From positions 1 through 64,000 of the forward strand of contig NW_025777436.1 of assembly GCF_021130785.1 (NCBI RefSeq): DNA of 64,000 bases. The letters are read 5' to 3'. Shown here piece by piece: positions 48,831 through 61,539 of this stretch. The position numbers and the translations under genes are program-made. The notes under the pieces were generated by a model. The model did no database searches and was not told the origin of the DNA. It saw only the letters and a program-made list of their open reading frames with translations. Source of the DNA: Homalodisca vitripennis (Eukaryota > Arthropoda > Insecta > Hemiptera > Cicadellidae). How positions within the stretch are numbered: the first letter of the stretch is position 1; each line of letters opens with the position of its first letter.

Positions 48831-50435
48831 TAGGATAATTTTAGTACGTATAGTGTAGATCATAAAGTGTTTTTTAAACTAGATAGATAAGGAAATAATT
48901 ACATTTAGAATAAAAATGTCATGTTAATCCTGACATACAGATGTTAGTCAATCTATTTTTAATTATCATAGGACAAGAAGAAGCTCAGCTTAATTCCTTG
49001 GCTGGACATGCACCATCATATAACTAATACTTGTCTATTTAGAAATTTCATGCAAGCTTTTACACCAGTTTTCTAGTAAGCAATCGAGGATACCACAACG
49101 CTAGAGTGCGATAAAGTTATATAGTGTCAAAAATGTTTAATATTTACCCCAATATCGTATAATTTATTTTTACTATACGAATAAAAGTGTTACTTGTAAA
49201 AATCTTACATGTTAGTATTTAGGTTGCCTACATATTTATTTACTCATCTATTTTCTCGTTTCCATCATGGTTACCTATAAGATCTTTGCAAAAATATTAG
49301 CTGACCCTCATCCAAATCTCATCGGTTAACGTGTACTAATATCAAACACATTGTTGCTCAAATATAAATTAAGGTTCATGCAAATATTTAATTTAATAGG
49401 TCGGTTTGTTTTCAGGATATCTTGCAGACTAACAGACAGAAAACATTGAAATATTTCATGCCTCGTGAGTTATACTGATGATAAAGAATTATTTCTTTAA
49501 AAAATATAACACAATTAACATAAGGAATATAATGTGGCTATATTAGGACGCAGAGCTGAGCGTGATGAGTACCAGATCATAATGGTAAAGTTATTGCTTT
49601 TCACAGTACAAGTCAATGGTAACCAAAGTTTTAAATTTTAAATTTATGTTTTTTTATGAATATTACCATTATAAATTCATTTGGTTAGTGGAATACAGGG
49701 TGTAAACTTTAAAAAAACTTTTATAATAACTGTTAATTTGAAGTACCAAGAACATCACCTCTAATAACATGTCAGGAACTGAAATTATTTTAAATAATGA
49801 AATGTAGCAAATATTTACAATAAACCTTATAAATTTTCAAAACAACACATACTATTAAATCTTCTAATAACTGTTTTAAAACAATACAGAACTGAAAATA
49901 AACTTAGAGCTAATATGAATTGAAAGCCCTTATGTTAGTTACTTTATCTGCATGGTTGTATAAGTAGTTGTTTCTCCATAATATTGACGAATAAAATGAT
50001 CTCGATGAATGTGATATAACCCTTAAATCGAGTGAAGACAATAGTATGTATTTAATATATTGTGTTTCTTTTCTACGAATTGAAAAAAATGCATCCACAT
50101 CCTTAGGTTCCAATACGAAGTGTTCTTGTCTCTTTAAAAATCGAGTTTGATATTTACACTATTTTATTTCAAAGCTAATTGAGTTTTACAGTTATATGTA
50201 TAAATTAAAAATTTTTGTGTACAAAATTATGTTACTCATTCATTAAAAATATAAAATATTAAATAGCAATTTATTGTAGCATTTATTATGTTTAGAGTAA
50301 AATGAGCATATAATAACCAAAGCCTCAGTTACCTCGGTATCTGGGTATAAACTTTAACACCTTTAAGGCTATGTAGGTCGTCATTTCCTAACAAGTATTC
50401 TGATTGTTCCCATCTGATTTTGCAGTAGATTCGCT
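48830..50435. other. AT-rich DNA, no gene seen
   Basis: No motif-bearing frame. One 67-codon frame at 49910-50113 on the minus strand looks like chance. Confidence 0.5.
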
Positions 50436-50439
50436 TTCC

Positions 50440-52500
50440 TGTCAATGTGTGATGAAAATGATATCCCCAAAAACAATTTTAGTAATTTTTATACCAAACT
50501 AGAACCTGGCATTATTCTTAAATATAGATTTTTTAATTTCTTCGGAGGAAACTTATTATTAATATTGGAAGTTAAACTTTTAAAGGTGACAATTTAATCT
50601 AAGAAGTCATTTCTAAAACTCTATAATTTTAATCGGCAATTATTAGTCTCTTGTAAAGTGGAAGAGAGCTCTGGTGGTAATCTAATCAACTAAATGAATA
50701 AATTAAAAGGTATAGACCATAATATTTCTCCTCAAATCTGTACAAAACCGTTTTTATAAATCATTGAGTTTAAAGAAATTAACGGAATACGTTATGAATT
50801 TTAATCCTAAATGAGCTAACATTTATTAATTTCAAGTTAATTTCAATATTTACACTATAAAATGCCTGAATTATGTGACACATTTAAGTAAAGAATTCTC
50901 TTTTTAATCTTTACACTGTTTATAAAATATGAGAGAATGGACCTTAAAACATTTGGAGGTTATAAAGAAGATAGTTGTAAACTGATTCTTTATGTACATT
51001 TAGAGTACTGAATGGATTTAAAACTATAAATCAAAAGTTTGTCCAATAACATACGCAAGTTATTTTTGATCATGATTATCATTATCAAGCAAGAAAATAA
51101 AATCCTTGTAAAATTCCTTAAAAATTATAATCCTTTTAAATGCTGTAGTTAATTACCACTAAAACCAGGATGTAAATAGCCTTGAGTAAGAAGAATAATC
51201 AATTAAAATGTGTAAATAGTAAATAATTAAAGTAAATAATAAGTCCTTGTTTCAATCCTGGTATTCGTGTCATCGTAATGCAGGTGCAAATATTCCACGT
51301 CCTGCGTGTTGAAAGATTTTGAATATTAAACGGAACAACAAAAAGGTCCTGGTCCTTATCAAGCTTTGGGCATCGCACTTGTTCATGGTCTTACTTCTCC
51401 AACTTAATGTTGCGTGAGTGTAACGAAGTTTGTAAATAACAGTCCTGAATGTACCAAAAACTTTGTATTACCTGTTCTTTGTTGTTTCTATGGATATTTA
51501 AAAGATATTAATATGTTCATTGCAGTGTGACATCTGTTTCTTGCTCATGTTGTTATCTTCACTTGCTCGTTTACGTCATGAGTACCATTAACATTAAATC
51601 GATTTTTGTTATCACATTACCCCAACACATACATACATAGAGACAAACATGTTTTGTTACTCGTCTTTCATTAATGTTAATGTGATAAATTATCATAATT
51701 AAGATCCAATATTCAGGCACAGTACTCATTATGTCATGTCATTACTAAATATTATATCTGAAACTAAAAGGAAATTTTTAGATATGATTAAAGTTTTCGC
51801 TTTGATGTATCTAACTGAAACATAACAGTATATAAAAACTGAAATTTTACAGTTCCTTAGTGTAAACAATTTACTATATCTATAGTTTATTAAATTAACA
51901 ATACATTATTTAAAAACAGTTTACGCTGATCTGCAGGTAATAATCAATACCTGTATGCCGCAGGACAAAACGTAAACTCTATTTTATAACCAGCATGCAA
52001 TGTTTATACCTCAGCCCTAACACTAGTAGGGTTGCGCATTGGTTTAATTAACTCTTTATCCTCATAACATATTTGACATCTATTACATTCCTGTACTTTA
52101 ACAAATTATGATTTTATTAATATAAATAAGTTACGACTGTCAAATTTTATTTATTTTAAATATAAAAAGATAAACTATGACACATATTTAAATATAGATG
52201 CGGTATTGCTTAGTAGAACTCTAACCGAGTTTAAATGTAAGGGAGCTGTTCTACACATTGTTTGGGCTTGATGAGACCTTTGATTATATCCGCACAGAAC
52301 GTAAAGGCTTTAACTACATGTATACCCTATATAATAAAACTTTGATATATTTTAAATTTAGAGTATTCAGCTACTCTTGACTCTCGGATAGATAATAAAA
52401 TAATAGACAATAATAGATTTTTATAATAAATAATTTACGGGTCTTTCTAAAGTAAGGTGGGGTCATAAATTTACTGTAACATTTTGTATACATTACTTTT
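50440..52500 (+). repeat. Leader-block repeat family, copy F (longest)
   Basis: Blocks: GTAAAGTGGAAGAGAGCTCT (about 50655), GATTCTTTATGTACATTTAG (about 50985), AAAACCAGGATGTAAATAGC (about 51163), and two successive leader blocks (about 51245-51320 and 51345-51425). Then come TTGTTTCTATGGATATTT (about 51484) and TTTACGTCATGAGTACCATT (about 51570). Homology with copy H continues to about 52500 (TCCGCACAGAACGTAAAGGC near 52290). The leader frame is degraded. Confidence 0.7.
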
Positions 52501-53515
52501 TAAACACTAAACATAAAAGTAATCAATTTACAAATTCTGTATTCCACACATGAAAAAGAAAAAAAGAAAGAAAATATTTATTTCCCAAAAATAAAACATA
52601 GTTAATACATAATAAACAATAACAGATATGTATACAATAAAGACAAGACATATGATATGTATGTATGACTTGACAAGATAGAACTCAATTAATTTTAAGA
52701 ATACCATAAAAGCTAAAAAGGTCTCCAATAATTAAGAAATTATAAATAATCTTGTTATTACGATTAATTACTATATACTGTTACTAATTTATTCAATAGT
52801 TTTGTATACAACTTTCTAATAGCTCAACCAATATGTTATTCTCTTTATATAAAAATAAAAAGGCAATGAGACCATGTGTGGATAGAAAAAGCTACAATTC
52901 AAAACAATACTCTTAACAAACTATTAATTAGAAAGCCAATTCCACATAACATTTTGACATTCAGACAAGAACGCCTCTAGATATTATCGAAGGTTATATG
53001 TCAGTCACCCATTACCCATTGCTCTGCACACAATTTCCTATTGGATATCAGATACTTCATAAATATGTATTTTCTCAATGGCTCCTAAAATTAAACACTC
53101 CTAAGATTAATAATTAACACCGGAAGATATTTCATTTTCCTGATTTCTAACTCAGACTCAAAGTCCAACGTCTTAGACCGATCGGGCATTGGCACTCACA
53201 ATCGTTGATCTACTTTAAAATAACGAGACTATGTTTAAATAGTAATGTTTTAGGATCTTGAAGTAATAACGCATGTATAGAATTGATTTAGATTACGATT
53301 TTTTCAAATAGTTGTCTATACTATTTATGAACACCAAATTTAATCAATTTAACATTATTTAGTTGGAATTTTAAAGTTAGTCAGCTAGAATATACTAAAT
53401 GAATTAAACTCTCTATATTTAGCTTATTACAATTTTTGAAAGATAGCTGTTAGACATAAGAGCAAAATGCTTATTTTACATAAGTACTGATTTTTTATCA
53501 ACTATTTAAAACAGT
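52500..53515. other. AT-rich DNA, no gene seen
   Basis: Nothing recognised on either strand. Confidence 0.5.
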
Positions 53516-54060
53516 CCCTATTACCTCCTGCATAAGCTAATCTTTCGAAAGTATTAAAGCAGCCCAAAACACAAGTTTATCATCATCAATCAGACCAGGG
53601 AAATAAATATCTTTATAAATGATATATTCTTCAAAAAACAAGAATGGATTCCAAACTTAATGATCAAAAAATATAAAAACCTATTTATTAAACGTGTTTT
53701 AATACACGTGAGGTTTTCTAGAGGTTGGTGCTGTGATTAATTGTCACTAAAAGAACGCTGTAAACAGCTTTGCGTGGCAAGATATAGTAAGAGCGAAAAC
53801 TTTTATTTTTTAATAATAGAATAAACTTGAAACTTTTCATTATAGGTCCCTATCCTGGTCCTGCTTCTCTCCATCGCATCTTGTTCCTGGTGGTGGTTCT
53901 CCGGCTTGCTGCGAGTTGACCTACTTTTGAACAAGAAAAGTGAACTACCCAACAAAATGAAAATACCACAAAGAAGGAAAATTTGTTGTTTCCATGGATT
54001 TTAATAAACATTACTTTAATATTTTTATCAGCCGAAGAGCTGTTCGCATGAATTAAAACA
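53515..54060 (+). repeat. Leader-block repeat family, copy G
   Basis: Carries the second, third and fourth blocks and TTGTTTCCATGGATTTTAAT (about 53988). The leader frame is open from 53846 to the stop at about 54003. It reads VPILVLLLSIASCSWWWFSG and goes on through a basic Lys/Arg-rich stretch to CCFHGF. The sequence before it, CTTTTCATTATAG, looks like a splice acceptor. There is no ATG in frame upstream; a TAG lies directly before. An exon role is possible but unproven. Confidence 0.65.
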
Positions 54061-54272
54061 ATTACACGCCTAAAAATCGATGACAGGAGTGATATCAGAA
54101 AATGGTTGAGAGCTTTCGTAAGTCAGGGGACCAAAAGATTGGAAGGCTAAAGAGGCAAGAATTTCAGATAATTCGGTATTAATTAGTTTTAACCTACTGA
54201 TCTAGGTATCATGGCTCTCATAGGTATGCAGCTTTCTGTATTCGTGAGTTTTGACATCATATCTTTACCCAC

Positions 54273-54334
54273 AACCAGTTGTCACCAGTTAAACCTCAAG
54301 TTTAACCAGTGACAACTGGTTAAACTTGAGGTTT
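54273..54334. repeat. Perfect 20-bp inverted repeat with alternative pairing
   Basis: Arms 54291-54310 and 54315-54334 are exact reverse complements around a GACA loop. A second exact pair, 54273-54285 with 54309-54321, overlaps the first, so two mutually exclusive hairpins are possible. Confidence 0.9.
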
Positions 54335-54339
54335 TAAAA

Positions 54340-55490
54340 TAGACTAACTTTATCCAGTTTAATTTCTAAACTTGTTAATTATGTAAATGTCGACTTAGTA
54401 TAACATTAGATCAAAGAATTAATTATTCGGTCATACCACAGGAGGTGAGAGCTAATTTTCATTGTACACATAATTAAAGTGATTTTCTTTGAAGTTTATA
54501 GTGAAATGTCCTGTAATGAAGAGATAAAACATTATCTTCACTAGTTCTGATAGAGGTCAAAATGAGGAGGTTATCAAAAGGGTTTAAAACATGAAATTAT
54601 TTATTGTAACAACAGATTAGCTTACCACATTTAAAATAAACCTTTAGATACGAAAATGTTTTATCGGCAACAGCTAACCATATTCAATGGGAGTAAAATG
54701 GGGAACACGCCGTAAATTCCTCATTAGAAGTCACAGTTATTAGTTATAAACCAGTCTCACTAAAACGTACCGTTCCATACACGTAGAGGTGTATATTCTA
54801 AGCTTTAGAACTAATACCCTTTTGGTGATTTTATTCCTATAGTTTAATATGCAAGATACAAAATTATGAAGACGTTTTTTTATAGCAATGAAAGTAGAAT
54901 AAATTATAACCCACATAACATAGGTATCGTTTACTAATACTATACGAATATTCTTCGGGATAAGAGAGAATTTGGTTAGTTTACCATTAGAAAAATACAA
55001 ACTTCTTAATGAATGGAGTACCACTAGTACTTGTATTTAAGCAATTCCCATTTATTATATAGGGAATAAGACCTGAGTATGTAAAAAAACAATATTTTCA
55101 TTCCAATTTCTTATATAAACAGCACATAAAACGTTTCCAAGCTATTTTATTCTTCATAATTTCTTATATGGTCTACAGCTTACTGCATTTTTAAAAACTG
55201 TACCTTTTGAGACGTGTAAGAATCGTATGAGTCATTTCAAGCTTAATTTATAGTGAATGATAATATTATTAAATATTGTATCTTGAATCTGATAAAAAAC
55301 TTAATTACTTAAAAACATTAATTAGTAAATTATTAACATGATTATAAAAATCCTATTAAAAACAATACAACAATACCCGACAGTAATTTAAGGTTGTATG
55401 GCAGTGGGGATTTATTTTAACTCTCCGACTTGAGGGCACTCACTGTCTTTAAAGTTAAATCTAAAACGGATCAAAAGATTGGAGTATTCT
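54340..55490. other. AT-rich DNA, no gene seen
   Basis: No convincing coding frame. Confidence 0.45.
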
Positions 55491-55519
55491 TCAGTAAATT
55501 TCGCCGTTACTTGTCCGGT

Positions 55520-55748
55520 GACGTCAGTCGATGGCATGTGCGATGATGACCAGTCACAAGAGCCAAGGTCAAACAATCGATCTTGTCGGAGTCGAGCTTC
55601 GCACTGACTGTTTTACCCACGGGCAGCTGTACGTCCTGCTCAGTAGAGTTCGACGCCCAGAAGACATCGTTGTCCTTGTCTTCGTGATAGGGTATCCAAT
55701 GAAGTCGCCTACGCGAGAAACATCGTGTACGGCGAACTTGTTCATTAA
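55520..55748 (+). pseudogene. Helitron Pif1-like helicase, C-terminal fragment
   Basis: Helitron Rep/helicase proteins end in an SF1 helicase of the Pif1 family. The frame reads [19 protein letters not shown], then [19 protein letters not shown]. These match the closing helicase motifs (T..KSQGQT and HGQLYV..SRV). After one frame change near 55690 the end reads [13 protein letters not shown] followed by TAA at 55746-55748, which matches the usual N.VY.E.L ending. The rest of the protein is missing upstream, and no Helitron 3' hairpin with CTRR was identified downstream. Confidence 0.8.
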
Positions 55749-55919
55749 ACCAGATTGACACTGGCAGTAGGCTAGAGGGCCTGCCCAAATCAAAACCAGT
55801 CGTCGATGTAAATAAGTTTTCTGTAAATATATTGTCTGTGTGTTTGCCAGCCTTCCTGTGGCGAGACGTTTTACGTCATGCATGTGTTTTACATCAATTG
55901 ACAAACTAACGGGCAAACA

Positions 55920-56810
55920 ACAGTTTTATCACCAGTAAATTAGTGATTAGCAACTACGGTTTTCTTTTCACTTCCAAATTGGAAAGCGAGCAACTAGGAG
56001 GCCTGGGGTGAGTTGTACTGTTATAAAATCAAATATACACAAACCAAGGTAGAGATTTTGTATATAAGTGAAGTTACCTATTATAAAATAACTTTTAATT
56101 CCATATTCTCAGGAATACACAACTATCCCAAATAAAATTTGCACAATAATATTACGTTTACAAAATTAATAACATTTATTATTTTCGATTAAATATTGTC
56201 ATAGACGGCGAAAACAAAATCTTAATTGATGATTTTAACACAGTTAAATTTTAAAACTAAAAAAATTTCCTCACATTTTATAATTATTAAAAGTTTTTAA
56301 CTTAAAATATAAACCTCCCAATTGACTTTAAAATATTGATACGTTTCCATGAGGTCATTAGTAGCGATTTCAATTTGTTCCTGCAACTTGTTATGCCCAA
56401 AGTGTCTCTTAACGTTTCGACTAGAAGTTTAGCTCAACCTATCTACGAGGGACTTGGTAATACATGCTGTTTGTTAAGTAATTTAGCAGCATTGTAAATA
56501 GTAGGCCTAATCTGACATTACGTGATTCTTAACAAAATTTACAACTAAAAGAGGAGCACAGTTACGATTAATATTTACTAAATAAACTATTTATTTTTTA
56601 AGTATCTGTTTATTCTTAACTAAGAGGGAAAAAATAGGGAAAAATTTAATATTCATTAAAAAAAAGATTTTTTGAAGGCTACATAATTTTCAAAAAATTG
56701 TACTTTAGTTTCCGAAAGTAAATGTTTAATAACTACAAGATATGTTACAACATTATGAAATGCAATTATTTGTACTACGATAGAAACGAAAAGGCGAAAT
56801 TTAATTTCAT
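55920..56810. other. AT-rich DNA, no gene seen
   Basis: Nothing recognised beyond A/T runs. The last few hundred bases may be very diverged upstream sequence of copy H. Confidence 0.45.
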
Positions 56811-56814
56811 TCGG

Positions 56815-58215
56815 AATATTTGTAATGGTAACTTCAGAGCTCTGGTGATAATTTAATTAACTAATTGGTTAAATCAACAATTACAGACCATATTTCTCCG
56901 CAAATATGTATAATTTCGATATTATTTTATTGAGTGTAAACAATTAAATGTAATTAAGTTATACATTTTATTCCTAATACAAATAGCATTCAATAATTTC
57001 TAATTATTTTCAATACAGCACCACTATAAAATGCTTGAGTGATATCTCTCAGACGTATTTAACTAGATATTTCCCCAAGTAATCTTTACACTTTTTATCA
57101 GATATGTATGAACGGATATTATATCATTTGGACAATATAAGTAACTTAAAATGTAAACTGATTCTTTCTATACACGTAGAGTATTGAAAGGATTTAAAAC
57201 CATAAATCTGATGTTCTTTTTTTAGCTCTCACAATATACGAAAATTATTTGTTGATCAAGATAATCTTCCTCATTATTAAAATACTGTTAATTTTAAACG
57301 CGTTATAACTAAATAGAAATTGTCTCAATGTTTTTTTCTGCGATCGTTAATCCCTAAAACTAGGATTTAAACTACTTTGGATAAGGAGAATAGATAAAAA
57401 ACTTTGAATTGCAATTGCATAAAGTAACTCATCCATAAGTCCGTATCTTGATCCTGGCCTTCGCCAATTTACTACTGGTGTAAATCTTCCAGGTCCTGTG
57501 TGTGAAACAACTTTGAACTTGAAATTGAGCTAAGAAAAGAGTCCAGGTCCTTACCAAGCTTTTGGATAATTGTAAAGCTCTTGTTTCTGATCGTTCTTCT
57601 CCATACTAGCGTGGTGTGAGTTCCAAGCCTTTTGTAATCAACATTTTTGAATTTATCGAAAAAATTAAAATACCTCTCATGTGTTGTTTCTATGGAAATT
57701 AAAACAAAACATATTTATATATACTGTTGTGTTTGTTTCACCTGTTTCTCTTCATTTTGGTTTTCCCATTCACGTTTTTGTGTACATTGCTACACTAACA
57801 TTAAACCGATCCTTGTTATCTGATCCACACTCATACATGCTATAGAGACAAACAAGTTTTGTTACTTGTCTGACAATATCGTGTATATGATAAATAACTA
57901 TTGTTTAGGTAAAATATCTAGGGAAACTGTTAGATATTTCTTGTTATTGCTAATTAGTATATCTGGTACTAAAATATCTCGATATTGTGCGGAGGGCTTT
58001 GACCATACCTGCACAGGACGTAAAGTCTTTCACCAAATACATTCTCTATATTTATTAAGAAACCACTTCCATTGAGACAAAGTTATGAGGTATTTTTAAC
58101 ATACCGTCCTCAGCTAATCTTGATTCTCAGATGTATTAATAAAAGTTTAATGATATTTAAAAAATAAGAGGCAGTCACATATTTAACGTAGCATTTTGGA
58201 GTTATAACAAACTAG
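56815..58215 (+). repeat. Leader-block repeat family, copy H
   Basis: Closest relative of copy F. It has TCAGAGCTCTGGTGATAATT (about 56834), GATTCTTTCTATACACGTAG (about 57160), two successive leader blocks (about 57430-57500 and 57540-57620), TTGTTTCTATGGAAATT (about 57684), AACATTAAACCGATCCTTG (about 57800) and GCACAGGACGTAAAGTC (about 58010). The two-block arrangement shared with F shows that the block doubled before the larger unit did. Confidence 0.7.
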
Positions 58216-58631
58216 TAGCTCTCATTTTGAATGAATGAATGTGTGATTTACGTTTACGTTAGAGCAAAGTTAAGGTAAATCTAACTTCTTCTCTCAAATC
58301 TAACTCGGGAACATAATATGTAACTACAAAAATTATATGAAAATTTGGTCAGTATTATATACTTATATTTAATGCAATGAACCTTTTACTGTTCATACCT
58401 ATCGACTACAAGGAGCTTTAATGACAATATTTCTAGAGAAATGTCCCGTTTAGATTTCAATCACTGACGCATGGTGTGGTATATGTGTGTAAAATGGTAA
58501 AATGATTCATACACTAAGATTACTTTCCGATAATTTTCCTTGCAGCGATGAAACCTAACAATTCGCACTGGGAAAACTGCTTTAACCAAATTAGTTCATT
58601 GTAGCTTCTGTCCATATGTTTTGTATGTCTC

Positions 58632-58636
<5 letters not shown>

Positions 58637-58692
<56 letters not shown>
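58637..58692. repeat. (TA)n microsatellite
   Basis: About 55 bp of pure TA. Confidence 0.97.
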
Positions 58693-58699
<7 letters not shown>

Positions 58700-58955
58700 G
58701 CTGTAACTATAACTATATGTCTCTCTGTCCTCGCCTAAAAACGAAGCGACGTACACCGCACGTATTGTCAGTATAATCGACCTTCAATTTTTTATTCACC
58801 TCTTTATTCTGTATGTTAAGACCTTCGCACAGGCCAGTGGCCCATGGGAATAGGAGTAACAATCCTTAAGAGGGAATGAGCATTTCTTGCAATGAAAAAT
58901 TTTCAATGCTTGGCATATGTTGTAATAACATAAAGATCCAGAGTAAAACATGTTG

Positions 58956-59021
58956 GCTACCAGAAGTTAAGAGCTCAGTGCGTTGCACTTGCTAGTGCAC
59001 TGCGCCGCACGGCCTGGTAGC
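58956..59021. repeat. GC-rich nested hairpin
   Basis: Three nested complementary pairs: GCTACCAG with CTGGTAGC (outer), GTGCG with CGCAC, and TGCACT with AGTGCA (inner, TGCT loop). It stands out in composition from AT-rich surroundings and may be the end of an unidentified element. Confidence 0.8.
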
Positions 59022-59029
59022 AAAAGCGT

Positions 59030-60340
59030 TAAAGTTGAATTTAATTTTTTTTAGTATAAAACTGTAGTCCTTGAAATGCCTTTTTATAGTTTAATAGAGG
59101 ATTATAAACTTGAACATAGCTTTTATAATTGACAATTCAGTTGAAGTTACAGTGGCCAAGTAAAATATTATAAACATTTCAAACATCTCACAAACGTTAC
59201 AAAATCACTATACCTCGTTAAAATTGTCCGTAAAATCAACAGAGAGTATTAGTTAATGGTTATTTCAATAATAATATAAATAGTCAAACAGGTCAAATAT
59301 TATCAAAGGTAACACTACTCATTCATTATACGATGTATTATTTAATTTATTACGTATCTCATTTGTTTGAAACCAAAAAGCCCACATCAAAGGTCAAATT
59401 TCGGAAAATGTACACAAGATTCAGTCGGCGTGTTTCGTAAATAATATAACGTCCGTAACTGATAGTACAGTTCAGTATATTAACATAATAACAAACTATT
59501 AAAATCACACTACTAATTATTCCCAAATCCCGTCTTCATTTTGTTTGTCGTAAAACTCATTTTTTGAAGTAAATGATAAGAACTTTCTACATCTTTGGGA
59601 AATTTCAGTGGGAGAAACAAATTTGTTTCTAGAATATATTAGTATTAAAAGTTGTATATTTTAAAATAAATTTATCCTTATTTTTTATATTTTAATATTT
59701 ATTTGACTTTTTGGTAGAGTGATATGCTGTAATAAGTGTGAAAAAAGTAATCGAAAATGTTAAGTTCAAAAAACAGAAATGGAATGGATTTCAAATGCAA
59801 TCCTTACTTTCTTACCATGTAGTTTTTGCAGAAAAAACTATACATGATATGTTACACTTTGTTAATTTCTATGTACTTTGAAATACCAACCGTAATCCAA
59901 CTTTCAAGTTTATACTTCAAATCATAATCTCCAATTTTTATATTAATTTAACTTGCAATGATAGAAGCCATTCAGGCCAAAAATACGAATGTATTACATT
60001 GCATGATATCTCAGGTAAAATTACATGTGTAGATGTTAAATACTGTATAAAACCATATTTTTACATAGAAACGCTTCATTGTCAATCTATGAGTTATGAC
60101 TAAGCGCCATTGAAATCGAACCCTCAGTAGGCTGTCTCAAAAGTTTCTTTTCTTTGTAGCTGCTTAATAAATACATGATTTTTCGGGGTAGTCCTACTGA
60201 GTATGGTGTAATTCAAGGAAGTTCACGCTACTAGGTGTCCTACATTATTTGTGTATGCATTATTGACATTTAAACACTGCATATTCATGATAATGTATGA
60301 CTTTTTGAAAATTTTAATATTATCAAAGGTATACTTTGAC
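59030..60340. other. AT-rich DNA, no gene seen
   Basis: No motif-bearing frame on either strand. Confidence 0.45.
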
Positions 60341-60349
60341 TGGACGTTA

Positions 60350-61090
60350 AAAATAAATCTCTTTTTCCTCATGGCAATTAAAAAGTGGATGGAACAGAAT
60401 GTTTTATCACTTAACATTAAGGAAAATAAACTCACGCATATTTCCGTTATATAAAATACATACTTAAACGATTTAAATATTCATATTCGTAATAATCATT
60501 ATTACAATGACTATGCCTATAATAAAATTGAGAGGATGTCGTCATAAAAATACTTGGGTGTTTTGTTTGATTTCCGAATGAAATGGATAGATCATATTAT
60601 TTTAAAGAAACTTATGCATAATGGCATTGTGAGTATTAAAAAAAAAAACCTATTATGTTTAATGCGCAATGCCGTTTTTCATAATGAAATTCTAGCTTGG
60701 TTGGGGTAGTCGCTATATACTTACATTTTAAAAGTGTAGCTATTGTTTTAAATATAGTATGAGGCTGGGATTCCGAAGGGTAGAATCCTACCCTCTGATT
60801 TATTGTTTTAAAAACTTGAATTTGAAAGATGGAAAAAATTATTAAAGTAAATTATTATAAAAATTATTGATTCATATTAACAAACATTTTGGCAATTTTT
60901 TCTATAATCCCACATTCTCACAACGGAAGATATGCCAATAAAGTCGGAATTAAAACTTTTCAACAACACAGATCAATGGTTGCAACAAATAAATTTAATC
61001 TAGGACATATTTTATATTGTAATTAATTTACTGATTTTAGAAATTTCAAAATTAATTAACTCTTTCTCTCTTAAAGATTTTAAGAAAGAA
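60350..61090 (+). pseudogene. LINE reverse-transcriptase remnant
   Basis: The plus strand reads AIKKWMEQNVLSLNIKENK, then KYLGVLFDFRMKWIDHI (about 60555-60605). These match the W...N.LSLN..KT and KYLGV.ID..L.W..HI motifs after the palm of Jockey/CR1-like reverse transcriptases. A degraded tail with KLINSFSLKDFKK near 61040-61090 fits the C-terminus. The polymerase active site itself is not present. The remnant is strongly AT-drifted, so it is old. Confidence 0.65.
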
Positions 61091-61102
61091 GACAAGAAGT
61101 AG

Positions 61103-61336
61103 TTGATACTTAACAGCAGTAAGGAGGCCGAGTCAATTATCTCTGTTGACTACAGAGGACATAGGCTGACTGAAAGGCAGGGCCGATTGCAGTATTGGCG
61201 GTCCCTGGAAAAATATAATCGGCCGGGCCACCTGCCAGTGTGGCGGGACTGCCTGGGCCCCGGTAAAACTCTCCGAAAACCCCAGCCTGAGTACGGTCCT
61301 ATTGACGGGACAGAACCCTATACTCTCCATAATTGA
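61103..61336 (+). other. Unidentified GC-rich open frame (77 codons)
   Basis: A sharp GC-rich island in AT-rich DNA. The frame (from an ATT; no ATG at the start) is rich in Gly, Pro, Arg and Trp, for example LEKYNRPGHLPVWRDCLGPG. The opposite strand is open too. I do not recognise it. It could be an exon fragment, a transposon piece or an inserted foreign segment. Confidence 0.25.
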
Positions 61337-61539
61337 CATAGAGAATACATTTTCATTAAGGTTTTGTCCTTTTTTGTATTTACTTTTAAATAGTTTTTCT
61401 AAAATATTAATAATCAACAGAATTACTTAAATCATATACATAATTTATTCTACTTTACTTTACTTAGAAGCCATTTAAGTCCATGCAGGCTCTTTTCCCT
61501 CTAAGTATCTGATTAGATAGAATACTAAAGCTGATGATG

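Noticed and set aside
52528..52728. Minus-strand hydrophobic 66-codon frame
   Set aside because: Phe/Ile/Tyr-rich translation of AT-rich DNA with no conserved feature.
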